Part shown: piece after piece, positions 1-7,410 of the stretch | Position numbering within the stretch: position 1 is the first letter of the stretch | Layout: the number at the start of each line of letters is the position of its first letter | From: a bacterium UBP17_UBA6191 | Lineage (GTDB): Bacteria > Muiribacteriota > UBA6191 | Direction of reading: 5' to 3' | Length of the DNA: 8,649 bases | NCBI GenBank assembly: GCA_002422125.1 | Contig: DITF01000217.1 | Coordinates: forward strand, 1-8,649 | Made by a program: the position numbers and the translations under genes | Notes under the pieces: model-generated | What the model saw: only the letters and a program-made list of their open reading frames with translations | The model's database searches: none | Told to the model about the DNA's origin: nothing

Positions 1-1098
1 CTTCAGGGAAGTCTGATTGTCTTGTTTGGCTTGATCCAAGGATTCCAAGATCTCCCATTGTGCCTTGCCTGGGGGGCTAAGCCAGGGTAACTTCTGGGGC
101 TCTACTCCCATTTCTTTAGAGCGATACACAATATCATCAAGGCTGGTTCGTAAAATCTCCGGCAACCATTTCTCTTCCAGTCGAATTTTTTTCCCCCACA
201 TCCTGACACACACGCCTGGGGCCACCCTCCCGGTTCTGCCTTGTCTTTGTCGGGCAGATTCTTCCGTAATTGGGGACAAAGTCAATACCTCCCGCCCCCT
301 GCTCAAAGTCAGAATACGACAAAGTCCTGAATCCACCACCAAATCAATTCCAGATGGGGTCAATGATGATTCACAAACATTAGTGGAAACCAAAATTCTT
401 GGTTCCGAGGAATATAAGGCCTGGGACTGCTCTGTCAGAGGCATTCCTCCATGTACACCATAAACTGGCTTTAGGTACCGTACGGCCTCCATAACCTGTG
501 TCATTTCTGACTTTCCAGGCACAAAAACCAAAGCCGACTGAAAGTGGCGATTCTTTAATATATTTAAGACACGGCTTCCCAGATTTTTTTCCGTGGGTAC
601 TGCCATTTCTGACTCATACTCTGTGTGAACTGCAAATGTAATACCTGTATGTTCAAACACATCGGGCTGATAGCTGTTAAAATCCTGAGGGTCTACAGTG
701 GCAGACAAGAGAATCATATGTAGATTTTTTTGTCGGCATAGGGCCATGGCAAAATCCAGATCTCGGCTTCTTTCATGCACTTCATCAAGCACAATTAAAT
801 CTATAGGAAATGGAAATCCATGGTACAGATACTGTATCAGAATACCGGGTGTGATTAGTTCTCCAAACAACTCCTGATTCGAGCTTTTAAAGTAACGCAC
901 ATGGCAGCCAAGATTTGGATGATTGAGATACTCAAAAATACCCTGAGCCGCTGCCCGCCTTGGCTCAACCATAATAAATCTAAGACCGGCCTGCATAAGG
1001 TGTTTTGGAACCATCGTGGATTTACCCGAACCGGGTGGAGCTATCAAAAGTTTTACCAAAGCCTGACTCTCAACAAGCCTGTCTATAAGTCGATTCAC
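1..1098 (-). CDS. HrpB-like DEAH-box ATP-dependent helicase (C-terminus cut by window edge)
   Basis: This is a superfamily 2 DExH helicase expected to unwind or remodel RNA (or RNA/DNA hybrids) using ATP in the cytoplasm. The 366 codons visible are uninterrupted and carry the full motif series: motif I APPGSGKST (residues 20-28), Ia EPRR (45-48), II DEVH (105-108) followed by ERS, III SAT (132-134), a motif IV-like ALVFVPG segment, V STNVCESSL, and VI QRQGRTGR (284-291). The Walker A sits near the N-terminus, as in HrpB; in HrpA it is preceded by a longer extension. The start is a GTG at 1098, overlapping the hydrolase stop as GTGA. An in-frame stop lies 12 codons upstream and no better start is available. 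The remaining HA2-type and C-terminal regions should lie beyond position 1. The helicase class is secure; HrpB versus another bacterial DEAH subfamily is less so, because DEVH and QRQGRTGR differ from the E. coli versions. Confidence 0.88.
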   Translation of the reverse strand, partial: MNRLIDRLVESQALVKLLIAPPGSGKSTMVPKHLMQAGLRFIMVEPRRAAAQGIFEYLNHPNLGCHVRYFKSSNQELFGELITPGILIQYLYHGFPFPIDLIVLDEVHERSRDLDFAMALCRQKNLHMILLSATVDPQDFNSYQPDVFEHTGITFAVHTEYESEMAVPTEKNLGSRVLNILKNRHFQSALVFVPGKSEMTQVMEAVRYLKPVYGVHGGMPLTEQSQALYSSEPRILVSTNVCESSLTPSGIDLVVDSGLCRILTLSRGREVLTLSPITEESARQRQGRTGRVAPGVCVRMWGKKIRLEEKWLPEILRTSLDDIVYRSKEMGVEPQKLPWLSPPGKAQWEILESLDQAKQDNQTSLK

Positions 1099-1871
1099 TG
1101 TAAACCCGATAAAATCCGCTGGCGTAGTACCTTAAGAAAGGATGGGGCAGACTCCAAAAAAAACATATGCCCGCCATTGAATTCTTGGGTAGTGGCCAAG
1201 GGCAATAAACCTCGAAGTCTACTGTAATCATGGTAGCCTACTACCTGATCCATCAGTCCATAATAAAGATGCAATGGCATCTGCAAGTTTTTTACAAGAT
1301 CCTGTGACCCAAATTTTGTCATGGCTTGCCACTGTAGTTTTAACAATCGGCCTGATGGCTGTATGGGCGTGGCCCTGATATGCTCCGCATATTTGTTTAG
1401 CAACCCATTTTTTTGGGCTTCCAGACTAAAACAGGGGCTGAGAATTTTCAACACTGGATCTTCTAGATCAGTTGCCTTGCTGAACCAGATTTTTTGCACA
1501 GCCGGGTTTACTCCATAGGGGTTTTGATAACCACCGGTATTCGTGCAACAAAGATGCAAAGACAACACCTTTTTAGCATGATAAAGTGCCAGACATTGAG
1601 CAATAATTCCACCCATGGAAATTCCGACTATATGCCAGGGTTCGTTCAAGGTACTGTGCACAAAATCGGCTAGCTCACCAATAGTTAATTCATGCTCGGA
1701 TTGAAGCTGGGAAAGCTCCGGCGGATTCAGTAAACAGTGAGTACCCCAGTCACAATTTTCTAAAACTGGTAGAAGACCATGAGCCGTCCCACCCCATCCA
1801 GGAATCCAAGCCACACGAATATGGGGATCATGAGTTCCCCTGACTTGAATTTTGGTTAGGAGCCTGTTCAT
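1095..1871 (-). CDS. Alpha/beta-fold hydrolase (BioH-like esterase type)
   Basis: This 258-residue cytoplasmic protein has the size and order of a single-domain alpha/beta hydrolase. The oxyanion-hole region reads IPGWGG (23-28), the nucleophile elbow is GISMGG with Ser85, the probable acid is Asp208 in YYGLMDQVV, and the catalytic His235 lies in GGHMFFLE near the C-terminus. A cap segment lies between about residues 115 and 195. The overall pattern recalls BioH, MhpC and 3-oxoadipate enol-lactonase relatives. The substrate cannot be read from the sequence, and no biotin or aromatic-degradation gene is nearby. The ATG at 1871 is the most upstream start, since an in-frame TAG lies two codons before it. 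No clear Shine-Dalgarno is visible. The TGA stop overlaps the helicase GTG, so the two genes are probably translated together. Confidence 0.85.
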   Translation of the reverse strand: MNRLLTKIQVRGTHDPHIRVAWIPGWGGTAHGLLPVLENCDWGTHCLLNPPELSQLQSEHELTIGELADFVHSTLNEPWHIVGISMGGIIAQCLALYHAKKVLSLHLCCTNTGGYQNPYGVNPAVQKIWFSKATDLEDPVLKILSPCFSLEAQKNGLLNKYAEHIRATPIQPSGRLLKLQWQAMTKFGSQDLVKNLQMPLHLYYGLMDQVVGYHDYSRLRGLLPLATTQEFNGGHMFFLESAPSFLKVLRQRILSGLQ

Positions 1872-2034
1872 GATCTATGTTCGTTACGAGATTTAGCGAA
1901 GAATTCAGACACAAGGCGGAGGACTAAAATCTGGTGATGGCGTGCTCACTGCACGGTGAGGCAGATTTTTGCCACACAACACAGTGTCTGGAAGCTGTAG
2001 CAAATCGCAGTAGAAAAGAGACCATGAACTGGCT
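1872..2034. other. Non-coding gap with nested inverted repeats (possible structured RNA, terminator or dispersed repeat)
   Basis: This 163-bp gap holds three concentric dyads. The outer pair is TTCAGACAC (1904-1912) with GTGTCTGGAA (1984-1993), nine pairs with one bulged G. The middle pair is AAAATCTG (1926-1933) with CAGATTTT (1962-1969), eight perfect pairs. The inner pair is CGTGC (1941-1945) with GCACG (1951-1955) around a TCACT loop. The asymmetric spacers between the stems would form internal loops. The inner region has an alternative fold pairing TCAC (1946-1949) with GTGA (1956-1959). On the plus strand the middle stem runs into TTTTT; on the minus strand no T-run follows, so a classical terminator for the upstream operon is not clear. 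No convincing promoter was found here for the hydrolase-helicase pair. A 33-codon minus-strand frame crosses the region but has no ribosome binding site. Confidence 0.55.
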
Positions 2035-3093
2035 CTAACGCAATTGATCCGACAATTTTGTGTACTCCAGGTAAACATCCTTATATTCTTCAGAGTTCAT
2101 TTTGCCTTCAGCCTGCATTTTTAACATTCTCTGATATACCTCGTTGCGCTTCTCACGAAGAGCAGCATTGTCATACAAATTGTTAGTGGGAACCATATGC
2201 TTGTATGTCTTGGGTGCTGCACTGCTGATGGGAGCGGAAGGAGCCGGACTAAACCCAGATGGTGCTGTACTTGAAGTAGGCGCTGCAGGAGCATTGACTG
2301 AAGCTGATGCCACGGGCTGGGCCGCAGAAAATTTTCCCTCAACAGCTTTGCGAATATCAGGAAATGTTTCGATCAAATACTGATACCGATCTTTTCCAAA
2401 AGCACCTGGGGGTTGGTAGGCTTTCACTAAAGGATTGATTGGGCCGCCCCACTGATCGCGATTCTGAGATTTCAGGTGCTGATCAATCAAAGCCCTGACT
2501 TCAGGTTGTGTCCAAGGAGTAGCACTCAAAGGAGTGGCCTGAGCAACTGTAGAAGCAACCGGAGCCGGAGTAGCGGCGGTAGCAGGATTTGTGGCTGGGT
2601 CTGGCTGGCTTGAACTGAAAGCCTTGAGCTCATTAAATCTGTCTTCAACCTTTGGATATACTGCTTCGATTTCCTGTTGTTTTTGCATATAGGGAGCAAA
2701 TTGAGCCTGATGCTCATTCACCTTGCCTGCTTGGGCTAGGGAATCACGAACTGCCATCAACTGCCCGTAAGTCTGAGCATTCTGATCAATGGCTGCCTGC
2801 ATAGCCTGCATTCTGCGCTCAAGTTCAGCTTTTTGAGTAGGATCATTCAGATTCTGCATGCTACCTTGCAAATCCACAACCGCATTTACAGCTAAGATCA
2901 GGGCATTTTGAGATTGATTCGTATTCTGAAGGGCCTGGACAAGCTGAGCTTCTACTTGTTTGTCCTGTTTCTTACCTCCGCCAAACCAGCCTGTGACTGT
3001 ATCCCAGATTGCTCCAAGAAAAGCTTCGGAACGAGTTACCGTACCAAAGTGTGTTCCGAGTACCAGTGCTACTATGAAGATTGTATTTTTCAT
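2035..3093 (-). CDS. Exported coiled-coil-like protein with Ala/Pro/Ser linkers, function unknown
   Basis: I do not recognise this 352-residue protein. It begins with a likely Sec signal peptide (residues 1-24: basic MK, hydrophobic IFIVALVLG, probable cleavage after SEA). Next come a short hydrophobic stretch rich in Trp and Gly (25-40), then a Gln/Ala-rich helical region with coiled-coil character (about 43-160). A first Ala/Pro/Thr-rich linker follows (about 160-193). A compact middle segment (194-255) contains WTQPEVRALI, DQWGGPINPL and PPGAFGKDRY. A second Ala/Pro/Ser linker spans 256-295, and a charged helical C-terminus spans about 308-352. No lipobox, SLH or OmpA-type motif is visible. 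The ATG is supported by AGGGAG at 3106-3101, seven bases upstream. It follows csaB by 21 bp and is probably the last gene of that operon, which suggests an envelope or periplasmic role. Confidence 0.75.
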   Translation of the reverse strand: MKNTIFIVALVLGTHFGTVTRSEAFLGAIWDTVTGWFGGGKKQDKQVEAQLVQALQNTNQSQNALILAVNAVVDLQGSMQNLNDPTQKAELERRMQAMQAAIDQNAQTYGQLMAVRDSLAQAGKVNEHQAQFAPYMQKQQEIEAVYPKVEDRFNELKAFSSSQPDPATNPATAATPAPVASTVAQATPLSATPWTQPEVRALIDQHLKSQNRDQWGGPINPLVKAYQPPGAFGKDRYQYLIETFPDIRKAVEGKFSAAQPVASASVNAPAAPTSSTAPSGFSPAPSAPISSAAPKTYKHMVPTNNLYDNAALREKRNEVYQRMLKMQAEGKMNSEEYKDVYLEYTKLSDQLR

Positions 3094-3114
3094 AAAAAAA
3101 CTCCCTGCTAAAGC

Positions 3115-5532
3115 TTAGTACGCATGCTGGGAGCGATTTGTTGCAACCTCGTCCAAAAATACACCGACCTTGTCCCTGACAAAAGACATATCTCCCAAAA
3201 GTTCTCCCAATTCTACCTCCATCAAGTTGTGTTCTTTAGCCAGAAAATGACACTTGGCATCATAACTTAATACCAGAACTTCCCTCTTTAGCATTCTGGC
3301 CAGAACAATTCCATGATACCGCATACTTATTACACCAATACATCCGCTCATCACTTCCAATAGTTTTTCAAAATCTCCCTCATAAACGACTAATGGAACC
3401 TCAGGCATGGCGGATTTTACATAGTTTCTTAAGGCAAGTTCGTCTTCAAACAATATCAGACCAAGCGTAATGCCTCGGGTTTTACAGGTTGCGGCCACAG
3501 TATTGGCAAGGGCTTGGGCATTGATTCCTGGGGCAGACCGTAAAATCAGACAGACTCCCTCTTTTTTTACTTCTTTCACTGGTAATTTCAATGAGAACAC
3601 CAGATCGGGGGCAACCGTGATTTTTTCACGACTTAACCCCAGTGCCTGTAGATTGAGGCTGGAATCGATATCCCGCACGATGGCCTGACGGACCAATCGA
3701 TTGCAAACTCGTATCAAAAGCTTGGAAGAGTTATGTTTTAATGGGGACATCCCTAAACCAAAGTACTCAATTTTTGCCCCACAAAATCTGGCAAATAGGA
3801 TAAAACTACAATAATAAACCAGGGAAAGCCTTGAGCTTTGATCTTGAAGCACTCCACCGGGACCAACAATCAATCTGGGGCAGGACACCAAACTCAGAAA
3901 TACACTTAACCTCTGCGTGCGGTAAACCGCCCTAGCAGAATCTATTGGAATTTTGGACACAGTTCCACATAAAAAATTAGCCTGTGGATATGTCTTGGAG
4001 GCTGCGAGCATTAAAAGATCATCCCCTAGATTCCCAAACCCAAAATAACCCAGGATCAGGTCTCGACCAGATTTACGGTACAATCTCTCTTTAAACCAAA
4101 ACAACAGAAGAATTAGTCCTTGAGCAATCAAAAAAGCATTGACCGTTCGTAAAACAACCATCCAGTAGGGAGTGTGAAAATGGCTAAAAGTATTAAGTGA
4201 ACTAGAAGCCAAAAGAGTATATGCCAGAACTCCAATCAACCTATAAATTTGGGCCCCGCTGTGCAACCCATATAATAAAAATACTGGGGCAATCCAAAAG
4301 ATAATCTCTCTGGTTCTGGGCCTGGCAATCATTATTTCTTCCAAAACTTCTCGCAAGCCAATCTCAAAATCTGAGGCGGGTAGAATCTCCTGATTGCCTG
4401 ATCTAAGAATCAACCATGCAAATCCCAGCCCACCAAACAAAGCCATCAAGAGCAGGCGTTCCCAAGGTATACCAAGGGCCTGAAACAATTGCCGCTTGTG
4501 AACCCGTATAAGTTCAACCACCTCCAGAAGAAACACCAAGAGGACAGGAAAGATTAATAATACTTTGACACCACGGGGCAAAAAGATACGCATTTCAAAA
4601 TCAAGCGAACCCATAATTGCATAAAATATACTGCCAAGCGACAGGAGCCAAAACAACACGCGCTGGTTTAATCTCAGGGCTTGATCAAACCCATTGACCG
4701 ATTCCTGATAGGGCCGCACCACAAATGCTACTACCCAAAAAACTGAGAATAAACAAAAGCAGAAACCCTGTAACTGAATGCTGATGGGGTACTCATACAA
4801 AAAAAATAGCAGGGGCAGAAAAAAAACAAAATGCAGTTTAAAACCCATCACCAGTAAAACAAGCATAGTGAATAGATGGCGCAATGGTTGAAACACAAGT
4901 TCCTGTGCTTGTGAGTCGGGCTTAGAACGACGATTCAAATCTAGTTCACTACTCAGTTCATGCCACTGCTTAATTACTGGTATGGGGCCATCAAAGCGAA
5001 ATTCAAAATACAGGTGTGTTACAGAACGCTCCCTCACAGCTCGTTCAAACCGCTGTATTTCTCGGAAAAAACTAAGCCCTTCAATTTCCCAGGCCATTAC
5101 CCTGTGGACCCAAAAAAACTGATTTCCGAATAGCTCCACTGGTGTGCTACCACTCCATGGAACCAACTCATACACTAGATTTTTATGATGCCGAAGGGGC
5201 GCACTAATAGAAGGAATCTGTACCTTGCGATTTACAACCCGATCAAATAATATCCAGTTTTCAGGAGTTACCCATTCAGGTATCTGCTCCCCAATTAACA
5301 CCACTATGTCTGAAGCCGGGATATTGCGAGACAAAAGGTACTGCACTTCTTCTCGATCCCTAACCGTAAACAATACATTGGAAGCCCGAACAACTTCTCT
5401 ATCTGCCTCTGACAGTCGCATCCATTGCCGGGCTTCTACAAGAATCGCCAAAGGCAGATCATGGCTGCCCTGAAATGAGATCAAGGCAGAACCCAAGACA
5501 ACCAAGGCAGCCAAAATGATCGATTTGGCCAT
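3115..5532 (-). CDS. csaB: DUF5693-like membrane module fused to CsaB polysaccharide pyruvyltransferase
   Basis: The C-terminal part (about residues 490-805) matches CsaB, which transfers pyruvate from phosphoenolpyruvate to a wall-polysaccharide sugar as a ketal, creating the ligand for SLH-domain surface proteins. Visible family signatures are GYFGFGNLGDD (495-505), GPGGVLQD (557-564), FGLGMSPL, VRDIDSS and MRYHG with His740. The N-terminal part has a membrane anchor or uncleaved signal (about 4-20), a probable extracytoplasmic domain (about 21-215), and then roughly nine hydrophobic segments up to about residue 478. Within these, RSGNQEILPASDFE and ARPRTRE (377-409) and SLNTFSHFHTP resemble DUF5693, a family usually encoded as a separate gene beside csaB. 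CsaB alone is normally about 300-400 residues, so 805 residues supports a real fusion; the frame is continuous. GGGGGA lies four bases before the ATG. The gene follows the diguanylate cyclase by 24 bp. The catalytic domain should face the cytoplasm. The CsaB assignment is firm; the DUF5693 assignment comes from recalled motifs. Confidence 0.85.
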   Translation of the reverse strand: MAKSIILAALVVLGSALISFQGSHDLPLAILVEARQWMRLSEADREVVRASNVLFTVRDREEVQYLLSRNIPASDIVVLIGEQIPEWVTPENWILFDRVVNRKVQIPSISAPLRHHKNLVYELVPWSGSTPVELFGNQFFWVHRVMAWEIEGLSFFREIQRFERAVRERSVTHLYFEFRFDGPIPVIKQWHELSSELDLNRRSKPDSQAQELVFQPLRHLFTMLVLLVMGFKLHFVFFLPLLFFLYEYPISIQLQGFCFCLFSVFWVVAFVVRPYQESVNGFDQALRLNQRVLFWLLSLGSIFYAIMGSLDFEMRIFLPRGVKVLLIFPVLLVFLLEVVELIRVHKRQLFQALGIPWERLLLMALFGGLGFAWLILRSGNQEILPASDFEIGLREVLEEIMIARPRTREIIFWIAPVFLLYGLHSGAQIYRLIGVLAYTLLASSSLNTFSHFHTPYWMVVLRTVNAFLIAQGLILLLFWFKERLYRKSGRDLILGYFGFGNLGDDLLMLAASKTYPQANFLCGTVSKIPIDSARAVYRTQRLSVFLSLVSCPRLIVGPGGVLQDQSSRLSLVYYCSFILFARFCGAKIEYFGLGMSPLKHNSSKLLIRVCNRLVRQAIVRDIDSSLNLQALGLSREKITVAPDLVFSLKLPVKEVKKEGVCLILRSAPGINAQALANTVAATCKTRGITLGLILFEDELALRNYVKSAMPEVPLVVYEGDFEKLLEVMSGCIGVISMRYHGIVLARMLKREVLVLSYDAKCHFLAKEHNLMEVELGELLGDMSFVRDKVGVFLDEVATNRSQHAY

Positions 5533-5556
5533 AAATTCCCCCGATCCCTGCTACAA

Positions 5557-7380
5557 CTATGCTTTCCGTGGCGGAGGCGCGGGAGGTCGAACCCCAGGGG
5601 GTCCCGGAGGCCTTGGCGGTCCAGGAGGACCGGGTGGCCGTGCTCCTGGAGGTGCCGGGGGCCGAGCTCCTGGGGGGGCTGGTGGTCTTGCTCCCGGAGG
5701 TGCCGGGGGCCGAGCTCCTGGGGGAGCTGGTGGTCTTGCTCCAGGAGGTGCCGGGGGCCGTGCCCCTGGAGGGGCTGGTGGTCTCGCTCCCGGAGGTGCA
5801 GGCGGCCCAGGCGGACGGGCTTGTGCTGGAGGGGCCGCGGGACGGGGCGGGGCGGCCGGAACTGGCTCTGCTATTTCAGCAGGTTCATCCGCTGGTGGTG
5901 GCAAACCCTTCTCCTTGGCATTTAAAGCATCCAATTCTTTCTGTAATACAGCGGCTGCCGCGGCATCGGTATTCTTCAGTTTATCGATTTTAATTTTTAA
6001 GGCCACTTTTTCATTAATTTTATCTACGCCACGAACACAAACCTGATTTCTGCCAGATTCCTTGCAGACATACAACATCTGGTCGGCAGACTCCATAACC
6101 TCTTCCATGGTTTTACCATCTTCAGGATAAGAAGCGATCCCAACACAAAGAGTCACTGACAAAATACCCGCATCCGTATTAAATTTTTTGGCCTCAACAT
6201 TTTTACGCAATTGCTCAGCAATTTTTCTAGCTTCGGTTTTGTCCGTTTCAGGAAGAATCTGACCAAACTCTTCTCCCCCGTAGCGACCAGCCATATCGCC
6301 CTTACGACTGACCTTTTTGTATTCCTGAGCCACGCCTGCAAGCACATAATCCCCAATAGCATGCCCATATTGATCATTAAAGCCCTTAAAGTGATCAATG
6401 TCGCTCATAAAAAAGGCAATGGTATGTCCATTTTTGTTGGCTCTGTCTACTTCCTTATTAAAAAAATCAAGCATGGAACGACGATTGTTTAAACCCGTTA
6501 AGGCATCAATCGTGGCCCATTCCTGAGTTTTCTTAAACATTCTGGCATTCTGAATCGCCATGGCAGCCAAGGATGTCAAAATGTTCATCAAACGCATTTC
6601 ATCATTCTTATTGTCAGAACTTCGCTTATCCTCGGAAGGCTTCTTTTCAATGGCCTCCACATTAACTACACCAATAATAGAGTCTTTGGTGCTAAGTGGT
6701 GCACAGATATAAGTCTTTTTGCCCGAAAATCGGGTAATCTGAGACAATTTTGGGTCGGCCTTTAAGGCCTCATCATCAACAGATACCATGTTCTGAGCCA
6801 CATACCCAACTATGCCTTCCCCAAATTTCTCATCAAAGGCCGCCACTTCCGCGGCATCCCATCCATGATGTTTGGCCAGAGTCATTTCCTGAGTATCTGC
6901 ATTCACTAAAATAATGGAAGCCTTCGTGGCCTTCAGGTTGCGGATGATATTTTCCATTGTAATATCAATAACTTCCTGAGGGTCAAGCGTTGAGCCCACA
7001 ACCTTGGCCATGTTAGACAAAGAGACCATCAAAGATGATAAGGACATAATCCTGCCCCTAGTTTCCTCTACCTGAGCATGGATTTTGTTGCGCTCCTTAA
7101 CCGTTCTAGCCAGATCATCCTTAATTTGATCTACGGACTTTTCACCGGCGGGAACTTCGACCGATTTATCCTTTAAATAGTCCAGAACAAAGACCATACA
7201 CATGGAAAAAAAACCAGCGATCAAGGCTAGGGTAACAAATACCCCAACAAAGCCACCATCCGGATCCCAGTTCCCGTTTTCCGTTTGAAAGTGCGCATAA
7301 CCAGCACCACACATGACCGTAACGGTCACTACCAATGCCAGGCACAAAGCTCGAAACCAATTTGTTGTCAGTAAAGCCAT
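5557..7380 (-). CDS. Membrane-anchored GAF-GGDEF diguanylate cyclase with proline-rich repeat tail
   Basis: This 607-residue protein is predicted to make cyclic di-GMP from two GTP. Two transmembrane segments (about 9-29 and 44-68) flank a short outside loop of about 14 residues. A helical linker follows (about 80-120), then a GAF sensor domain (about 125-282) and a GGDEF domain (about 286-450). The GGDEF domain has DALTGLNNRR (292-301), the metal-binding Asp327 in SDIDHFK, and the active loop GGEEF (368-372). An intact RxxD inhibitory site (Arg359-Asp362) lies in the usual spacing, so product feedback is expected. A basic/Ala-rich helix (about 455-490) leads to a Pro/Ala-rich tail (about 492-607) containing seven APPGARPP-type units. 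No EAL domain is present. The ATG is preceded by GGGAAG, nine bases upstream, and by a promoter at 7439-7411. The GAF ligand cannot be inferred. The tail is unusual for this family and may bind a partner or mediate localisation. Confidence 0.92.
   Translation of the reverse strand: MALLTTNWFRALCLALVVTVTVMCGAGYAHFQTENGNWDPDGGFVGVFVTLALIAGFFSMCMVFVLDYLKDKSVEVPAGEKSVDQIKDDLARTVKERNKIHAQVEETRGRIMSLSSLMVSLSNMAKVVGSTLDPQEVIDITMENIIRNLKATKASIILVNADTQEMTLAKHHGWDAAEVAAFDEKFGEGIVGYVAQNMVSVDDEALKADPKLSQITRFSGKKTYICAPLSTKDSIIGVVNVEAIEKKPSEDKRSSDNKNDEMRLMNILTSLAAMAIQNARMFKKTQEWATIDALTGLNNRRSMLDFFNKEVDRANKNGHTIAFFMSDIDHFKGFNDQYGHAIGDYVLAGVAQEYKKVSRKGDMAGRYGGEEFGQILPETDKTEARKIAEQLRKNVEAKKFNTDAGILSVTLCVGIASYPEDGKTMEEVMESADQMLYVCKESGRNQVCVRGVDKINEKVALKIKIDKLKNTDAAAAAVLQKELDALNAKEKGLPPPADEPAEIAEPVPAAPPRPAAPPAQARPPGPPAPPGARPPAPPGARPPAPPGARPPAPPGARPPAPPGARPPAPPGARPPAPPGARPPGPPGPPRPPGPPGVRPPAPPPRKA
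5638..5805 (-). repeat. Seven 24-bp coding tandem repeats (48-bp higher-order period)
   Basis: Seven consecutive in-frame 24-bp units each encode the eight residues APPGARPP in the tail of the diguanylate cyclase. Units 2-7 form three 48-bp copies: 5662-5709, 5710-5757 and 5758-5805. The first two differ at 2 of 48 positions and the last two at 8 of 48. All ten changes fall at third codon positions and are synonymous. The tract is much richer in G and C than its surroundings and strongly strand-biased, with the G runs on the plus (template) strand. Related but irregular Pro-rich sequence continues on both sides. Confidence 0.95.
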
Positions 7381-7410
7381 AGGTAAAATCTTCCCAGTTG
7401 AGTTTTTAGC

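Noticed and set aside
65..463. Plus-strand open frame of 132 codons
   Set aside because: It is antisense to the helicase, which has an uninterrupted frame with all expected motifs; the plus-strand product shows no recognisable domain.
1095..1871. Assignment as BioH of biotin synthesis
   Set aside because: The triad and length fit BioH but also many other alpha/beta hydrolases, and no biotin genes are present.
1926..1970. Rho-independent terminator of the csaB operon
   Set aside because: On the minus strand the hairpin is not followed by a T-run (it continues AGTCC); a T-run appears only on the plus strand, and the stem is interrupted by internal loops.
1924..2025. Minus-strand 33-codon frame inside the gap
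   Set aside because: There is no Shine-Dalgarno before its ATG, the peptide has no recognisable features, and it covers the inverted repeats, which better explain the sequence.
5516..6046. Plus-strand frame of 176 codons encoding a Gly-rich, collagen-like sequence
   Set aside because: It is the antisense image of the proline-rich repeat tract; Pro and Ala codons read backwards give Gly and Ala. The minus-strand frame has a complete GAF-GGDEF protein.
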